NCBI GenBank assembly: GCA_050743265.1
Contig: JBOGEN010000075.1
Location: 1 to 12,928, forward strand
Direction: 5' to 3'
Source: JBOGEN01 sp050743265
GTDB taxonomy: Bacteria; Actinomycetota; Actinomycetes; JBOGEN01
DNA: 12,928 nucleotides
Within the stretch, counting starts at the first letter, position 1, and the number at the start of each line of letters is the position of its first letter. This document shows, one piece after another, positions 6,650 through 12,630 of the stretch. Both the position numbers and the translations under genes were made by a program. A model generated the notes under the pieces. It had not been told where the DNA came from and did no database searches. It saw only the letters and a list, made by a program, of their open reading frames with translations.

Positions 6650-7656
6650 CAGTGGCCGTACCTCTCCGCCTTCGCTTCACGGGTCATCAGGCTGCGCAGC
6701 ATCTCGGCCGGGCTCATGCCGTCGTGCACGACGGAGTACACGTGCGCGGTGATCGGCATGTCGACGTCGTGGCGGCGGGCCAGGTCCCGGATCGACTCGC
6801 ACGACTTGACGCCCTCGGCGACCTGGCGTGTGGTCGCGACGATCTCGTCCAGGGACAGCCCCTGGCCGAGCTTCTCGCCGAACGTCCGGTTGCGGGAGAG
6901 CGGGGACACGCAGGTCGCGACGAGGTCCCCGAGCCCGGCGAGCCCGGCGAAGGTGTGCTGGTCCGCGCCGAGTGCGACGCCGAGCCGTGCGGTCTCGGCC
7001 AGGCCACGGGTGACGAGCGAGGCCTGCGAGTTGTCGCCGAAGCCCATCCCGGCAGCCATCCCGACGGCCAGCGCGATGACGTTCTTCACCGCACCGCCCA
7101 GCTCCACCCCGACCACGTCGGTGTTCGTGTACGGGCGGAAGTAGGGCGCGTGGCAGGCGGACTGCAGGTTCTCCGCCACGCTCCTGTCCGTGCAGGCCAC
7201 GACGGCGGCGGCCGGCTGGCGCTGCGCGATCTCGCGCGCGAGGTTGGGCCCGCTCACCACCGCGACCCGCTCCGCGGGGACGCCCGCGACCTCGCGGACG
7301 ACCTCGCTCATTCGCTTCGCCGTGCCCAGCTCGACGCCCTTCGCGAGGTTGACGAGCACGACTCCGGCGGGGAGCAGCGGCACCCAGTGCTCCAGGTTCT
7401 CCCGCAGGCGCTGCGAGGGCACCGCGAGCACCACGACCTCGGCGCCCGCGAGCGCCTTCTCGGCGTCGCCGGTGACCTGGACGGCGTCCGGCAGGACGGC
7501 GCCGGGGAGGTACTCGGCGTTCTGCCGCGTCGTGGCCATCGCGTCGACGAGCTCGGCCCGACGGCCCCACAACATGACGTCGGTCCCGGCGTCGGCGAGG
7601 ACCATGCTGAACGCGGTGCCCCACGATCCGGCTCCGAAGACGGCCACCCGGGTCAT
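6649..7656 (-). CDS. gpsA: Glycerol-3-phosphate dehydrogenase [NAD(P)+]
   Basis: GpsA reduces dihydroxyacetone phosphate to sn-glycerol-3-phosphate, the backbone of phospholipids. The 335-residue cytoplasmic enzyme has the N-terminal Rossmann motif VFGAGSWGTAFS (6-17), AVPSQRLRE (78-86), LAKGVE with K106, SGPNLA (135-140), the catalytic K191 in GGAVKNVIALAVG, GFGDNSQASLVTRGLAE (205-221) and GLGDLVATCVSPLSRNRTFG (241-260). Length is typical. It overlaps plsC upstream (ATGA at 7653-7656) and the PLP gene downstream (ATGA at 6646-6649), so three proteins are probably translationally coupled. Pairing with plsC makes biochemical sense because PlsC acts two steps later in phosphatidic acid synthesis. 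Confidence 0.97.
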   Translation of the reverse strand: MTRVAVFGAGSWGTAFSMVLADAGTDVMLWGRRAELVDAMATTRQNAEYLPGAVLPDAVQVTGDAEKALAGAEVVVLAVPSQRLRENLEHWVPLLPAGVVLVNLAKGVELGTAKRMSEVVREVAGVPAERVAVVSGPNLAREIAQRQPAAAVVACTDRSVAENLQSACHAPYFRPYTNTDVVGVELGGAVKNVIALAVGMAAGMGFGDNSQASLVTRGLAETARLGVALGADQHTFAGLAGLGDLVATCVSPLSRNRTFGEKLGQGLSLDEIVATTRQVAEGVKSCESIRDLARRHDVDMPITAHVYSVVHDGMSPAEMLRSLMTREAKAERYGH

Positions 7657-8375
7657 GCGCTGCTCCGCTCGTCGCCGGCTGCGTCGCCCTCGCGCCGCAC
7701 GTCGTACGGGACGGGTGGCGCCGTCTCGCCGCGCAGGGTCTCCAGCTCGGCGGTCACGGACAACATGATCCTCTCGGTGGCGGAGCGGAGCACCTCGGTG
7801 GTGACCGCTGTGCCCTCGAACGCCGAGAGGTCCACCGGCGGGCCGGCGCGCAGGTGCACGAGCTTGCGGGGCAGCAGGTGCGGCACCTTCTCGTACGGGC
7901 CGAGCACGAGGTGGGGGCCCCACTGAGCCACGGGGACGACGGGCACGCCCGTCTCGAGCGCGATCCGCGCCGCTCCGGTCTTGCCGACCATGGGCCACAG
8001 CAGCGGGTCGTGGGTGATGGTGGCCTCCGGATAGACGATCACGCACTCCCCTCGGCGGACGGCATCGAGGGCGTCCCGGTAGGCGCGGGACGCGTCCGGC
8101 GAGTTGCGGTACACGGCGATCTGTCCCGCGCCCCGTACCACCCGCCCCACGAACGGCACACCGAACAGCTCGGACTTGGCGAGGAACCGGGGCAGCCGCC
8201 CGCACTCGTACACGAAGTGCGCGAACGTCAGCGGGTCGACGTGCGAGGTGTGGTTGGTCACGAGCACCAGACCGCCGGTCCGCGGGACGTGCTCGCGGCC
8301 CTGCCAGTCGTGCCGGGTGAGCAGCAGGAGCAACGGCTTGAGGACCACCACCGCGAAGCGCAACCAGAAGCCCAT
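7653..8375 (-). CDS. plsC: 1-acyl-sn-glycerol-3-phosphate acyltransferase (PlsC-like)
   Basis: This 240-residue membrane-associated acyltransferase converts lysophosphatidic acid to phosphatidic acid. The hydrophobic segment at 4-19 (WLRFAVVVLKPLLLLL) should anchor it to the inner membrane face. The catalytic HX4D motif is NHTSHVD (H42, D47), block II is GQIAVYR (84-90), block III is YPEATITHDP (115-124), and block IV is VPVVPV (144-149). Block III differs from the usual FPEGTR; as I recall, actinobacterial relatives keep an Arg where this protein has H122. The start at 8375 is chosen for the preceding GAGGA; an in-frame GTG 15 bases upstream is also possible. The longer frame to 8558 is low-complexity and overlaps the cofC start. 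It is the first gene of the four-gene operon, divergent from cofC. The C-terminal 25 residues are charged and not conserved in the family. Confidence 0.92.
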   Translation of the reverse strand: MGFWLRFAVVVLKPLLLLLTRHDWQGREHVPRTGGLVLVTNHTSHVDPLTFAHFVYECGRLPRFLAKSELFGVPFVGRVVRGAGQIAVYRNSPDASRAYRDALDAVRRGECVIVYPEATITHDPLLWPMVGKTGAARIALETGVPVVPVAQWGPHLVLGPYEKVPHLLPRKLVHLRAGPPVDLSAFEGTAVTTEVLRSATERIMLSVTAELETLRGETAPPVPYDVRREGDAAGDERSSA

Positions 8376-8552
8376 CCGTCCTCGGCGCACTGGCTCACTC
8401 GCTCCCCTGGGTCCGGGACGGGACCCGGCGGGCACGGGGCTCCCGGCCGCAGGGGCCTCCCGCGGCGTCCCCCAGTGTCCCGCCCCCCGTTCGGCGGTGT
8501 CGAGGACGGGGTCGTGCGCCGCACCCACGGGAGAAGGGCGAGGATCGTGCCG
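8376..8552. other. Divergent intergenic region between plsC and cofC
   Basis: These 177 very GC-rich bases must hold promoters for both the plsC and cofC operons, but I see no convincing -10 or -35 on either strand. One inverted repeat is visible: CTGGGTCC at 8407-8414 faces GGACCCGG at 8421-8428 across a six-base loop, with one T-G wobble pair in the stem. Its role is unknown. Confidence 0.3.
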
Positions 8553-9206
8553 ATGCACACGTCAGGACAGGCCCCATGGTGCCTCGTCGTCCCCGTCAAG
8601 CTGCTGCACGCGGCCAAGTCCCGGCTGGCCGAGCCGCTGGGTGCCCGGCGGGAGGACCTGGCGCTCGCGATGGCCTGCGACACGGTCGAGGCGGCTCGGA
8701 GGTGCCCGGGCGTGGAGGTGCTCGTGGTCACGGACGACCCACGAGCGAGCGAGGCACTGGCGGGCATGGACGTGTCCCTCGTCCCTGACCAGCCGTCGGC
8801 CGGGCTCAACCCAGCGCTCGCGTACGGCATCGCCGAGGCACGCCGGCGGCATCCGGGAGCGTGCGTCGGGGCGCTCTCGGCGGACCTTCCCGCGCTGCGT
8901 CCCGGACACCTGGCCCTGGCGCTCGCCGAGGCCGCGGAGCACCCCGCCGCGTTCGTGGCGGACGCAGGGGGCACCGGCACGACCCTGCTGGTGGCCGGAC
9001 CCGACGTCCCGCTGGTCCCGGGGTTCGGCGCCAGGTCGCGTGCGCGCCACGCGGCTGCCGGGTACCACGAGATAGCCCGTGAGGACGTGGCGTCCCTGCG
9101 TCGCGACGTCGACACCGAGGTCGACCTGGCCGACGCACTGCGCATGGGGGCAGGCCCGCGTACGGCCCACCTCGCCCACGTGCTCGGGTTGCGCTCGCTC
9201 GGCTGA
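8553..9206 (+). CDS. cofC: 2-phospho-L-lactate / phosphoenolpyruvate guanylyltransferase (coenzyme F420 synthesis)
   Basis: CofC (FbiD in mycobacteria) transfers GMP from GTP to 2-phospholactate or, in mycobacteria, phosphoenolpyruvate. This makes the activated precursor that is joined to the deazaflavin Fo in F420 synthesis. The 217-residue nucleotidyltransferase-fold protein shows VPVKLLHAAKSRLAEPLG (13-30), ALAMACDTVEAA (37-48), LSADLPAL (108-115) with the metal-binding Asp, DAGGTGTTLL (137-146), PGFGARSRARH (156-166) and LRRDVDTEVDL (182-192). These are the expected family motifs at the usual length. ATG 8553 has AGGA eight bases upstream; GTG 8547 is an in-frame alternative. The position beside gpsA and near hup matches fbiD (Rv2983) in M. 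tuberculosis. The other F420 genes (fbiA, fbiB, fbiC) are not in the window, so F420 production by this host is inferred. Confidence 0.93.
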   Translation: MHTSGQAPWCLVVPVKLLHAAKSRLAEPLGARREDLALAMACDTVEAARRCPGVEVLVVTDDPRASEALAGMDVSLVPDQPSAGLNPALAYGIAEARRRHPGACVGALSADLPALRPGHLALALAEAAEHPAAFVADAGGTGTTLLVAGPDVPLVPGFGARSRARHAAAGYHEIAREDVASLRRDVDTEVDLADALRMGAGPRTAHLAHVLGLRSLG

Positions 9207-9242
9207 CGCCGTCGGCGACGACGCCTCGGTAGGCTCGCCCGT

Positions 9243-9461
9243 GTGCAGGCGACAGTCCGGGAGTTCTCCCCCGCCACCCGCTCCGGCTCCGTCCTCCTCG
9301 ACGACGGCACCGAGCTGCCGTTCGGCGCGGAGGCATTCGCGGCGGGCGGGCTGCGGCTGCTGCGTTTCGGGCAGCGGGTGCGCGTCCAGGTCACGGGTGA
9401 CGGCGCGGGGCGCCGGGTGAGCATGCTCACGCTCGCGACATACGCCGATCCCACCCGGTGA
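9243..9461 (+). CDS. Small cold-shock-like (OB-fold) protein of unknown function
   Basis: The 72-residue product starts at GTG 9243, with GGTAGG about ten bases upstream and 36 bases after cofC. ATVREFSPATRSGSVLLDDGTELPFGAEAF resembles the first strands of a cold-shock domain, with G-x-V and DDG turns. GQRVRVQVTGDGAGRRVSMLTL resembles its closing strands. The RNA-binding aromatics of true CspA proteins (GFGFI and FVHFS-type motifs) are missing, so it may be a diverged OB-fold protein rather than an RNA chaperone. Codon use is the same as its neighbours, which supports it being real. It probably shares a transcript with cofC; I know of no proven function. Confidence 0.72.
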   Translation: MQATVREFSPATRSGSVLLDDGTELPFGAEAFAAGGLRLLRFGQRVRVQVTGDGAGRRVSMLTLATYADPTR

Positions 9462-9489
9462 CCCCGAAAGACCCTCGGAACAACGCACC

Positions 9490-9531
9490 GTGATTGCCCT
9501 GTGATCGGGCCGTGATCACGTGCCCGGTGAT
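9490..9531. repeat. Four spaced GTGAT repeats between two convergent operons
   Basis: GTGAT occurs at 9490-9494, 9501-9505, 9512-9516 and 9527-9531. The first three are exactly 11 bases apart, which would put them on the same face of the helix. The third is part of the palindrome CGTGATCACG (9511-9520). The series lies just beyond the hup terminator and after the stop of the cold-shock-like gene. Confidence 0.5.
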
Positions 9532-9533
9532 CA
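9502..9533 (+). terminator. Imperfect hairpin after the cofC operon, possible terminator
   Basis: CGGGC (9506-9510) plus CGT (9511-9513) pair with ACG (9518-9520) and GCCCG (9522-9526), with GATC as loop and T9521 bulged. TGAT (9502-9505) can further pair with ATCA (9530-9533) across a three-base bulge. It follows the cold-shock-like gene by 40 bases. No U-tract follows on the plus strand, so termination activity is uncertain; a protein-binding palindrome is the alternative. Confidence 0.4.
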
Positions 9534-9535
9534 GA

Positions 9536-9567
9536 AAGGGCCGAAACCCGCGTGGGTTCCGGCCCTT
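9536..9567 (-). terminator. hup transcription terminator
   Basis: AAGGGCCGAAACCC (9536-9549) and GGGTTCCGGCCCTT (9554-9567) form a 14-pair stem with a four-base loop. In the minus-strand RNA every position pairs, one as G-U, and the stem is followed by TCT; in the plus-strand RNA that position is an A-C mismatch. The asymmetry indicates it serves hup, whose stop lies 26 bases before the stem. Confidence 0.8.
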
Positions 9568-9592
9568 ACTGGTGAGGAAACTCTCCCTCGGC

Positions 9593-10144
9593 CTACCTCG
9601 AACGGCGGGCGGAGGACTTCTTCGCCGCGCTCCGGCGCGCCGTCGTCTTGCGCGACGGCGACGTCTTGCGCGACGTCGCGCCCTTCTTCGCCGCGGTCGT
9701 ACGCCGCGTGGTGGTGCCCTTCTTGGCCGCGGTGGTACGCCGCGTGCCGGTCGTGGCAGCCTTGCGGGTGGGGCTCTTGCGGGCGCCGGCCGAGCTCTTG
9801 CGCGCGCCCGCCGTGCTCTTGGCCGCCGCGGACTTGGTCGTCGAGGCCGCGGCCTTGGGAAGCTTCTTCGCGCCGCTCACGACACCCTTGAAGTCCGCCC
9901 CAGCCTTGAACTTGGGAACCGCGGTCTTCTTCACCCGAACCCGCTCGCCGGTGCGGGGGTTACGGGCGAAACGCGCCGGACGGTCCACCTTCTCGAACGA
10001 GCCGAAGCCCGTGATTGACACGCGGTCGCCCTTCGCGACCGCACGGGTGATGCTGTCGAGTACGGCCTCGACGGCGTCGTTTGCGTCACGCTTGGCGCCA
10101 CCCAGCCGGGTAGCGACCGCGTCGATGAGATCCGCCTTGTTCAC
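9593..10144 (-). CDS. hup: HU-family nucleoid protein with Lys/Arg-rich histone-H1-like tail
   Basis: The 183-residue protein has a complete HU domain at 1-92: VNKADLIDAVATRLGG, then the signature GFGSFEKVDRPARFARNPRT (46-65) and the DNA-clasping arm with Pro62. It is followed by a 90-residue Ala/Lys/Arg/Ser/Thr tail with repeats such as RRTTAAKKG (twice), AGARKS (twice) and SRKT (twice). It matches HupS of Streptomyces and HupB of mycobacteria, which compact DNA and sit at the same place beside leuCD. The start is GTG 10144, with GGAGGG seven bases upstream; the longer frame upstream is not conserved. It is transcribed alone, with a promoter at 10192-10220 and a terminator at 9536-9567. The tail is the part most likely to vary in length and to be modified on lysines. 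Confidence 0.96.
   Translation of the reverse strand: MNKADLIDAVATRLGGAKRDANDAVEAVLDSITRAVAKGDRVSITGFGSFEKVDRPARFARNPRTGERVRVKKTAVPKFKAGADFKGVVSGAKKLPKAAASTTKSAAAKSTAGARKSSAGARKSPTRKAATTGTRRTTAAKKGTTTRRTTAAKKGATSRKTSPSRKTTARRSAAKKSSARRSR
9645..9752 (-). repeat. Tandem repeats in the hup tail coding sequence
   Basis: Two 18-base units (9645-9662 and 9663-9680, encoding SRKT-containing hexapeptides) are followed by two 36-base units (9681-9716 and 9717-9752). By my count the 36-base units differ at five positions; they encode 12-residue units containing RRTTAAKKG. Unit lengths of 18 and 36 suggest a six-residue building block amplified by slippage or unequal recombination. Confidence 0.75.
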
Positions 10145-10191
10145 TGTTGCCCTCCGGAAACATGTCGAGGCCGAATCGCTCGATCCCCCGA

Positions 10192-10227
10192 AACGTAGGC
10201 AACACAACGCCTGGTGACAATCACCAG
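10192..10227 (-). promoter_or_regulatory. hup promoter overlapped by a palindrome
   Basis: On the minus strand TTGTCA (10220-10215) and TACGTT (10197-10192) are separated by exactly 17 bases, a good match to TTGACA / TAnnnT. Transcription would start near 10185, leaving a leader of about 40 bases with the GGAGGG ribosome site. The -35 lies inside a perfect inverted repeat, CTGGTGA (10211-10217) and TCACCAG (10221-10227) with a CAA spacer, which looks like a repressor or nucleoid-protein site. Confidence 0.6.
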
Positions 10228-10292
10228 ACGCGATTTCCTTGCTGTGTCGTCGCCTTCTCTTGCGCGGTACGCGGAATCGTCGGGCCGCTCGG

Positions 10293-10538
10293 TCAGTGCG
10301 GCTCGGGCTCGCCCGGGCCGTCGGTCGGGTCGCCCAGCTCGTCGAGGAACCGCTCCAGCCGGCGCGCGGCAGCGTCCACGTCGTGCTTCGCGGCATCCGT
10401 GATGACGAGCAGACGGCGCGTCAGCTCACGCCGTTCGGCCGCGTCGGCATCGCTGTGGGCGACCCGGTGGTGCGCCTCGCGCAACCTGTCCGCCAGCCGC
10501 TGCCAGGGTTCAGCGCCGGTCTCGACCGCGCCCGCCAC
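10293..10538 (-). CDS. Small conserved helical protein between leuD and hup, function unknown
   Basis: The 81-residue product starts at GTG 10538, only 12 bases after the leuD stop, so it is probably the last gene of leuC-leuD. Residues 12-68 are almost entirely helix-forming and rich in Arg, Glu, Asp, Ala and Leu (for example WQRLADRLREAHHRVAHSDA), suggesting a helical hairpin or coiled coil. The last ten residues are acidic and Pro/Gly-rich. There is no signal peptide, membrane segment or cysteine. A small protein gene sits in the same position in Streptomyces (SCO5555, from memory), which favours a real gene, but I know of no function. Confidence 0.7.
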   Translation of the reverse strand: MAGAVETGAEPWQRLADRLREAHHRVAHSDADAAERRELTRRLLVITDAAKHDVDAAARRLERFLDELGDPTDGPGEPEPH

Positions 10539-10550
10539 GATCGGCGCGCG

Positions 10551-11150
10551 TCAGCCGGACTCGGCCAGGGTCCGGGGACGCCAGGACGGGCGTCCAGCCT
10601 CGAACTCGGTGATCGCGTCCTCGCGGCTCAGCGTGATCCCGATGTCGTCGAGCCCCTCGAGGAGGCGCCAGCGTGTGTGGTCGTCGAGCGCGAACCGCAC
10701 CACGTCCCCGCCGTGGCGCAGCTCCCTGGCCTCGAGGTCCACGGTCACCTCGGTGGACGGGTCGTCCTCGGCCGCCTGCCACAGCCGGTCCACCACGTCC
10801 TGGGACACCTCCACGGTGAGCAGCCCGCCCTTGAGGGCGTTGCTCCGGAAGATGTCGGCGAACCCGGGGGACACCACGACGCGGAAGCCGTGGTCCTGCA
10901 GCGCCCACACGGCGTGCTCACGGGAGGAGCCGGTGCCGAAGTCCTGGCCGGCGACGAGGACGGTGGCCCCGGAGTGCTCCGGCCTCTCGAGGACGAAGTC
11001 CGGGTCGGACCGCCACGCCTTGAACAGTCCCTCGCCGAACCCCGTCCGCGTCACCCTCTTCAGGTAGACGGCGGGGATGATCTGGTCCGTGTCGACATTG
11101 CTGTAGCGCAGCGGCGCGATCGTGCCGGTGTGCGTGGTGAAGCGCTCCAC
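10551..11150 (-). CDS. leuD: 3-isopropylmalate dehydratase small subunit
   Basis: LeuD is the swivelling small subunit of isopropylmalate isomerase, which with LeuC converts 2- to 3-isopropylmalate in leucine synthesis. The 199-residue protein shows TGTIAPLRYSNVDTDQIIPA (8-27), FGTGSSREHAVWAL (71-84) with the substrate-recognition loop, GFADIFRSNALKGGLL (96-111), and a C-terminal LDDIGITL. GTG 11150 is the start, three bases after the leuC stop, with GGAAGGG about ten bases upstream inside leuC. Length is normal for the bacterial two-subunit enzyme. Confidence 0.97.
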   Translation of the reverse strand: MERFTTHTGTIAPLRYSNVDTDQIIPAVYLKRVTRTGFGEGLFKAWRSDPDFVLERPEHSGATVLVAGQDFGTGSSREHAVWALQDHGFRVVVSPGFADIFRSNALKGGLLTVEVSQDVVDRLWQAAEDDPSTEVTVDLEARELRHGGDVVRFALDDHTRWRLLEGLDDIGITLSREDAITEFEAGRPSWRPRTLAESG

Positions 11151-11153
11151 GGC

Positions 11154-12581
11154 TCAGGCCCTTCCGTCGGTCACGAGTGCGGGCTCGAGGTCGGTCGGGG
11201 CCGACAGGTGTCCGCTCACGGCGGTCGCAGCCGCGACCGCGGGAGAGACCAAATGGGTACGGCCGCCAGGGCCCTGCCGGCCCTCGAAGTTGCGGTTGGA
11301 TGTGGACGCGCTGCGCTCCCCCGGGCCGAGCTGGTCGGGGTTCATGCCGAGACACATGGAGCAGCCGGCCCCACGCCACTCCGCACCGGCGGCCTCGAAC
11401 AGCTCGTGGAGGCCCTCTTTTTCGGCGGCGCTCTTCACGCCCACCGAGCCGGGCACGACGAGCATCCGGACCCCCTCGGCCACGCGGTGGCCCCGCAGGA
11501 CGTCCGCTGCGGCACGGAGGTCCTCGATCCGCCCGTTCGTGCAGGAGCCGACGAACACGGTGTCGACCGCGATGTCGCGCAAGGCCGTGCCCGGCCGCAG
11601 GTCCATGTACGCGAGGGCACGCTCGACGGACTGCCGTGCCATCGGGTCGACGTACGTCCCCGGGTCGGGCACGCGCTCGGTCAGCGGGGCGCCCTGGGCA
11701 GGGTTGGTGCCCCAGGTGACGAACGGAGCCAGCGCGGATCCGTCGAGGTGCACCTCGGTGTCGAACGTCGCATCCTCGTCGGTGCGCAGGTCCTCCCAGG
11801 CGGCGACCGCCGTGTCCCAGGCCTCGCCCTTCGGCGCGTGCCGGCGTCCGGCCAGGTAGGCGTACGTGGTCTCGTCCGGGGCCACCATGCCCGCACGAGC
11901 CCCGGCCTCGATGGACATGTTGCAGAGCGTCATCCGCCCTTCCATCGACAGCCGGCGGACGGCCTCGCCCCGGTACTCGATGACGTGTCCACGCCCACCG
12001 CCGGTGCCGATCTGCGCGATCACGGCCAGGGCAAGGTCCTTGGCGGTCACCCCGGGCGGCAGCGTGCCGTCGACGGTGACGGCCATCGTCCTGAACGGGT
12101 GCACCGGCAGGGTCTGCGTGGCGAGCACGTGCTCGACCTCGCTGGTGCCGATGCCGAACGCGAGCGCGCCGAACGCCCCGTGCGTGGAGGTGTGGCTGTC
12201 CCCGCACACGACCGTCAGGCCGGGCTGCGTGAGCCCGAGCTGCGGGCCGATCACGTGGACGATGCCCTGGTCGGGTGCGCCCATCTCGTACAGCGGGACC
12301 CCGAACTCGGTGCAGTTGCGGCGCAGCGTCTCGACCTGCTCCCGGGACACGGGGTCCGCGATCGGGCCGAGCAGCCCGTCCGTGGGGACGTTGTGGTCCT
12401 CGGTGGCGATCGTGAGGTCGGGCCGGCGTACGCGCCGTCCGGAGAGCCGCAGGCCGTCGAAGGCCTGCGGGCTCGTCACCTCGTGGACGAGGTGGAGGTC
12501 GATGTAGAGGAGGTCGGGCCCCCCTGCCGAGGTGCGGACCACGTGCGAGTCCCACCCCTTCTGCGCCAGCGTCCTCGGCAT
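11154..12581 (-). CDS. leuC: 3-isopropylmalate dehydratase large subunit
   Basis: LeuC is the catalytic [4Fe-4S] subunit of isopropylmalate isomerase, an aconitase relative. The 475-residue protein has DLHLVHEVTSPQAF (28-41), ATEDHNVPT (59-67), GDSHTSTHGAFGA (127-139), and the three cluster cysteines C347 (GSCTNGR), C407 and C410 (GCSMCLGMN). SNRNFEGRQG (428-437) is the signature for substrate binding. The ATG at 12581 is preceded by AAGGAGGT, an ideal ribosome site, so strong translation is expected. It heads leuC-leuD-small protein and diverges from the ndgR regulator gene, the usual actinobacterial arrangement. Confidence 0.98.
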   Translation of the reverse strand: MPRTLAQKGWDSHVVRTSAGGPDLLYIDLHLVHEVTSPQAFDGLRLSGRRVRRPDLTIATEDHNVPTDGLLGPIADPVSREQVETLRRNCTEFGVPLYEMGAPDQGIVHVIGPQLGLTQPGLTVVCGDSHTSTHGAFGALAFGIGTSEVEHVLATQTLPVHPFRTMAVTVDGTLPPGVTAKDLALAVIAQIGTGGGRGHVIEYRGEAVRRLSMEGRMTLCNMSIEAGARAGMVAPDETTYAYLAGRRHAPKGEAWDTAVAAWEDLRTDEDATFDTEVHLDGSALAPFVTWGTNPAQGAPLTERVPDPGTYVDPMARQSVERALAYMDLRPGTALRDIAVDTVFVGSCTNGRIEDLRAAADVLRGHRVAEGVRMLVVPGSVGVKSAAEKEGLHELFEAAGAEWRGAGCSMCLGMNPDQLGPGERSASTSNRNFEGRQGPGGRTHLVSPAVAAATAVSGHLSAPTDLEPALVTDGRA

Positions 12582-12589
12582 GCCTGAGT

Positions 12590-12630
12590 ACCTCCTTGCA
12601 TCTCAAATCCCGAGACGGCAGTATCGAGAC
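12590..12630. promoter_or_regulatory. Divergent leuC / ndgR control region
   Basis: For ndgR (+), TTGCAT (12596-12601) and CAGTAT (12619-12624) are 17 bases apart and place the start of transcription at or near the A of ATG 12631, implying a leaderless message; no ribosome-binding site precedes the ATG. For leuC (-), GATACT (12625-12620) is a good -10 and AAGGAGGT (12597-12590) is the ribosome site. TCTC (12601-12604) faces GAGA (12612-12615), and CGAGAC is repeated at 12611 and 12625; these are candidate binding half-sites for the IclR regulator. Confidence 0.5.

Noticed and set aside
5273..7144. Long plus-strand open frame opposite ddl, the PLP enzyme and gpsA
   Set aside because: Crosses three true gene boundaries and has no ribosome site or domain; a GC-bias artefact.
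8376..8558. N-terminal extension of plsC to 8558
   Set aside because: The extra 61 residues are low-complexity, run into the cofC start region, and precede the hydrophobic anchor that normally begins the protein; ATG 8375 has its own GAGGA.
10145..10396. N-terminal extension of hup to 10396
   Set aside because: HU proteins begin M/V-N-K-A-D-L, the GTG at 10144 has a strong ribosome site, and the extension would cross the promoter and the end of the small gene.
10239..12587. Long plus-strand open frame (about 780 codons) opposite leuD and leuC
   Set aside because: Shadow of the leuCD coding strand; the minus-strand products carry every catalytic motif of isopropylmalate isomerase, the plus-strand one carries none.
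12582..12600. Leucine attenuator or T-box before leuC
   Set aside because: The leader is about 30 bases, with no leucine-codon peptide, specifier stem or terminator hairpin.
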